A stretch of 18,998 nt of DNA from Comamonadaceae bacterium (GTDB lineage: Bacteria; Pseudomonadota; Gammaproteobacteria; Burkholderiales; Burkholderiaceae): the NCBI GenBank assembly GCA_947374535.1, contig CANCCJ010000044.1, forward strand, positions 1 to 18,998, written 5' to 3'. A program made the position numbers and the translations under genes. This document shows positions 16,028-18,998 of this stretch, piece after piece. How positions within the stretch are numbered: position 1 is the first letter of the stretch; each line of letters starts with the position of its first letter. Under the pieces are notes generated by a model. It saw only the letters and a list, made by a program, of their open reading frames with translations, had not been told where the DNA came from and ran no database searches.

Positions 16028-16060
16028 AAAAAGGCGCTGCACCTCTCGGTACAACGCCTT
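16028..16060 (-). terminator. Intrinsic terminator after the gpJ-like gene
   Basis: On the minus strand AAGGCGTTGTACC, GAGA, GGTGCAGCGCCTT form a 13-bp stem with two G-U pairs and a GNRA-type tetraloop, ending in a TTTTT run. It lies 20 bases after the stop of the gpJ-like gene and 22 bases before the ATG of the 148-aa gene. Confidence 0.88.
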
Positions 16061-16079
16061 GGTTGGGATAAAAAGTTTT

Positions 16080-18998
16080 CTAGTACAGCTTCAATGCTGA
16101 ATAGCCACTGGCTGGTGGCAGCGGTGCCACCGCGCTTTGCATATCTGCGCCCATCTTGGCTACAAACAGTCGTCGCTCACTCGCTGTCTGACACACACCA
16201 ATGCACACGCGATCGTTCGGGTAGATGACATAGGGCAAAGAGATGCTGTTACCCAAACCATCCTCCAGAAAAAATGCATTGGCAACGCTGTCGTACCCGA
16301 CACACAAAGTGGCATTGACTCCTGTTGTAGACCAGATCACGCAAGTCGTGATTTGTGCCGGGATGTACCAAAAGCTTGCATGGAACACACCCGGAATGCT
16401 CACGCCCCAAGACACCTTGGTTGTGTCCTTGATCAGCACCCCATTGCCATACCGCCCTGCGCCATAGGTCACGCCTGCTGCATCTGCTCCTGTGGCACTG
16501 CCGTAGCTTGTGAGGTCACCGTTTAAGCGCCAGCCGTAGATCTCTCCGGCCTGCAAGGTGTCCTCGCGTGACATCTGAAACTTCGCCTCAATGCTCTTCA
16601 AAGCCCCGTCATAGGTCCATTGCCGCTTAGCCGCTGAATCGCTCCAGTTGTAGTTGGCGCTGCCCCAGCTCTCACGGTCATCCAGCACCGCGCCAATGCT
16701 TGCAAGAAGTGTGTTTTGTGCACGGTAGCTGGTGGGCAACACCACATCGAAGAGGTACTCCGACTGCGCGACACCGCTATCCATACGCAAGACGTTCTGA
16801 CTGTTGACCGACTCCACGGAAGCAAAGTGCTTGATTCCCGGGAAGCTAGTTGCCTGCGAGTCCACGGTCACCAGCAAGTTGGCGTTTTGAGGTTGTGCCA
16901 CCACCGTGGTCACAAAGGTCGCGTTGTCCGAATAGATACCGGGTGACGCAATCGCTTTGATCCAGAAGTTTCGCTGCCCATCAAAGCCCGAGGGCAAGGT
17001 GTAGCTACTGGACTTGACCTCGGCAATGAAGATCGAGGTATCCCATGCAGCACCTTCGCGCAACTCATAGGCCACGACTTCAGGTTCAGGATTGGGCAGC
17101 CAGCGAAACTCCAATCGATTAGCCGACTGCACCACATCGAACTGACGCACCGAGCTTGGAGCCAGCAGTGTCAGTTCAAACGTGGTGACGTTGTTGCTGT
17201 ACTTGCCCGAGGTGTCAAACGCCCGGATGTAGTAGTTGTACTGTCCCGATTGACTCTGGTCGTGGACTAGCTGCGTACCAGCGGTTTGACCCACCAGGTC
17301 TGCGCTGTCCCATCCCGAGCCCACCCGCACTTCATAGCCAGAAAGATCCGCATCGGTATTGGCCGCCCAGCTCAAAAGCAAATCGGTGGTACGACGGTTG
17401 ACCACAAAGCCCTGCACATCATCTGGGGGCATGAGCTTGCCCAGAATCGTCTGGCTCAAAGTGCATGCGTTGCCAAGTTTGCCTGTCACGCCCACAGCTC
17501 GGACCGTGAACACATAGTCCCCGGTATCCGCATTGCGAATTTCCAGATACGTGCTGGAGACCCTTGGCAAGGTGACGGTGTTGCCACCGTTGACCCGGTA
17601 GCTCACCTGATATTCCAGCGCACCGAACACCTGCTCCCACGCAATCTGGATCAGGACAAGCGCCTGATCTTTGACGCGGTAGAGGCTCTCGTTCACAACA
17701 AGGCCTGTCGGGGCCTGTGGTGCTGTGGACAGCACCGTGATGCTTCGGCTTTGCAGCGCCAGTCCTTGCTCAATCGCATCGAACTTGCTCGGGTTGTGAG
17801 CAAGAGCAGTGACCTCGTGCTCGCCGGGCGCGCTCTCAGTGACCTGAATCACGCGAAACAGTTGCGGCTGCACCTGCGTGGATGACAGCACCCAGATCGC
17901 ACCCGTTTGCGGTGTTTCGCTAAATGGACTTGTCACCCCCACCGAGCGACCGTTGTTGGAGCCGACTTGACGCTCTTGCACACCACCTGAGGGGGTGATA
18001 ACGGAAATCGTCCAGTTGCCTGTGGGCAAATCTTGATCGAGCGTGACGCTATTGAGCGTTGCCGCTGCAACTCGTCCACCCAGACGCATCCCGCCGCGAC
18101 CGGGGTCGGCAATCTTGACCACATCGCCGGGGCGCACCACAGTACCTTCAAGTCCCGTGCGAAACGTCACGATCTCCGCTTCGGACTGCTCCGAATAGAG
18201 CAACCACTTGCCCACTCGGTTCGCTTGCCCGCGAGAGGTGCAACCAAAAGCCACCACATCGGCTTGCACTACCCCATAACGAGCAATACCTGCCATGTCC
18301 TCCACATACTCTACCTTCTGACGGTAGAAGTCCTGCGGATCACCCCAAATCACCAAGGCCACGGTGTGACGGGTTTTGGCAGAAGAGCCTTGGTACGAGA
18401 AATCACCATTGACCACGTTGGCAGCGGTGAACTGATAGACCGGGTCTTGCGGTGCATCTTGGGTGACGGTGATCGAGCCCCCTGCCCAATACGGCATGCC
18501 CCTAAAAATAGAGGCCATGTCCTGCACCACCTTGTAGGCCTGCTCTCTGGTTTGCAGGTACAGGTTGCAAGTAAAACGTGGTTCATAACTGCCATGGCCA
18601 TCGGGCACCATGGCATCGCAATACTTCGCTACCCGATACAGCGCCCACTTATCGACTTGGGAATCGTCGATATAGGCCCCAAGTCCGTAGCGGTCGTTGG
18701 TGACTAGGTCATAGAAACACCATGCGGGGTTGTCTGACCAAGCGATCTTGAACGTGCCATCCCAAACCCCTGCATAGCTGCGCGTCTCGGGGTAGTAGTT
18801 CGAGGGAATACGGACCCTGAGCAGCTTTAAGTCATAGCTGCGCTTAGGGATGTTTGAGAACTGAGAGGCATCCACTCTGAGCGCCATCAAGGCGCTGTTG
18901 GGATAGCGCAGCTTGCTCTCAATGACCTCGGTGTAGGACTCCAGCAATGTTTTGTTCTGGGTGTTGACCTCGGTCGAATCCCCCGTGATGCGTCGCAG
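16080..18998 (-). CDS. Tail-tip host-specificity protein, lambda gpJ-like (N-terminus beyond the window)
   Basis: This is the central tail-tip protein of a siphophage-type tail, contacting the receptor and directing DNA ejection. The frame runs to the window edge without a stop, so the 972 visible residues are a C-terminal part. Visible residues 1-420 match the gpJ core: SYTEVIESKLRYPNSALMAL, RVRIPSNYYPETRSYAG, NPAWCFYDLVTNDRYGLG, ADVVAFGCTSRGQANRVGKW. Three fibronectin type III-like domains follow (about 426-517, 524-612 and 614-700), with the usual APTGLVV/W/Y pattern. The last part (about 820-960) looks like a LamG/concanavalin-type sandwich (GVTYGAGRYGNGVLIKD, FHASFWYIPAQ, RVCIGVCQ). That could bind host glycans. 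A terminator follows its stop. Confidence 0.9.
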   Translation of the reverse strand: MRRITGDSTEVNTQNKTLLESYTEVIESKLRYPNSALMALRVDASQFSNIPKRSYDLKLLRVRIPSNYYPETRSYAGVWDGTFKIAWSDNPAWCFYDLVTNDRYGLGAYIDDSQVDKWALYRVAKYCDAMVPDGHGSYEPRFTCNLYLQTREQAYKVVQDMASIFRGMPYWAGGSITVTQDAPQDPVYQFTAANVVNGDFSYQGSSAKTRHTVALVIWGDPQDFYRQKVEYVEDMAGIARYGVVQADVVAFGCTSRGQANRVGKWLLYSEQSEAEIVTFRTGLEGTVVRPGDVVKIADPGRGGMRLGGRVAAATLNSVTLDQDLPTGNWTISVITPSGGVQERQVGSNNGRSVGVTSPFSETPQTGAIWVLSSTQVQPQLFRVIQVTESAPGEHEVTALAHNPSKFDAIEQGLALQSRSITVLSTAPQAPTGLVVNESLYRVKDQALVLIQIAWEQVFGALEYQVSYRVNGGNTVTLPRVSSTYLEIRNADTGDYVFTVRAVGVTGKLGNACTLSQTILGKLMPPDDVQGFVVNRRTTDLLLSWAANTDADLSGYEVRVGSGWDSADLVGQTAGTQLVHDQSQSGQYNYYIRAFDTSGKYSNNVTTFELTLLAPSSVRQFDVVQSANRLEFRWLPNPEPEVVAYELREGAAWDTSIFIAEVKSSSYTLPSGFDGQRNFWIKAIASPGIYSDNATFVTTVVAQPQNANLLVTVDSQATSFPGIKHFASVESVNSQNVLRMDSGVAQSEYLFDVVLPTSYRAQNTLLASIGAVLDDRESWGSANYNWSDSAAKRQWTYDGALKSIEAKFQMSREDTLQAGEIYGWRLNGDLTSYGSATGADAAGVTYGAGRYGNGVLIKDTTKVSWGVSIPGVFHASFWYIPAQITTCVIWSTTGVNATLCVGYDSVANAFFLEDGLGNSISLPYVIYPNDRVCIGVCQTASERRLFVAKMGADMQSAVAPLPPASGYSALKLY

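Noticed and set aside
18033..18707. Plus-strand 224-codon frame opposite the gpJ-like gene
   Set aside because: Antisense shadow; the minus-strand frame carries clear gpJ-family sequence.

Overview
The window looks like a chromosome segment of a betaproteobacterium, most likely Burkholderiales/Comamonadaceae. This rests on the thiamine gene set, the protein flavour and degenerate intergenic repeats of a kind common in that group, and was read by eye without a database search. It has three parts: a left flank with one unrecognised zinc-ribbon gene (1-1577), a thiamine biosynthesis locus (1578-7580), and the late end of a tailed-phage prophage or prophage remnant (about 7.9 kb to the right edge).

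Thiamine locus. A minus-strand promoter (7551-7580) and a TPP riboswitch (7461-7542) precede thiC. Downstream on the same strand lie thiO, thiS, thiG and thiE, packed with overlapping or nearly touching ends. thiD sits between thiC and thiO but on the plus strand. It converges on thiC with a 35-bp overlap and diverges from thiO across only 29 bp. ThiC and ThiD make and phosphorylate the pyrimidine, ThiO/ThiS/ThiG make the thiazole, and ThiE joins the two.

Junction. Between the thiC promoter and 8.76 kb lie an AT-rich stretch, a perfect hairpin and a COG2958/HrgA-type gene that seems to lack its 5' end.

Prophage. All phage genes read on the minus strand, from the right edge leftwards. A lambda gpJ-like tail-tip protein (open at the right edge) is followed by an intrinsic terminator. 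Next comes a tail-fibre cassette: a 148-aa virion-type protein, a 396-aa protein with eleven 18-residue repeats, a 308-aa tail fibre, a 285-aa protein with an Ig-like end, a 205-aa putative Fe(II)/2-oxoglutarate oxygenase and a 454-aa radical SAM/SPASM enzyme. A second intrinsic terminator follows, then a lysis cassette: holin-like protein, FlgJ-type endolysin, and an i-spanin with an o-spanin nested inside it. Two small unrecognised genes close the series.

Most interesting point. The 308-aa tail fibre ends in CNCNCDCC, with four more Cys just upstream, and most of its Cys follow Asn or Asp. The operon that encodes it also encodes a radical SAM/SPASM enzyme, the class that makes thioether and C-C links in peptides, and a putative hydroxylase. 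The parsimonious inference is a phage that post-translationally modifies the tip of its own tail fibre, a RiPP-like maturation of a virion protein. The sequence supports the gene content and coupling; the enzyme-substrate relation is inference.
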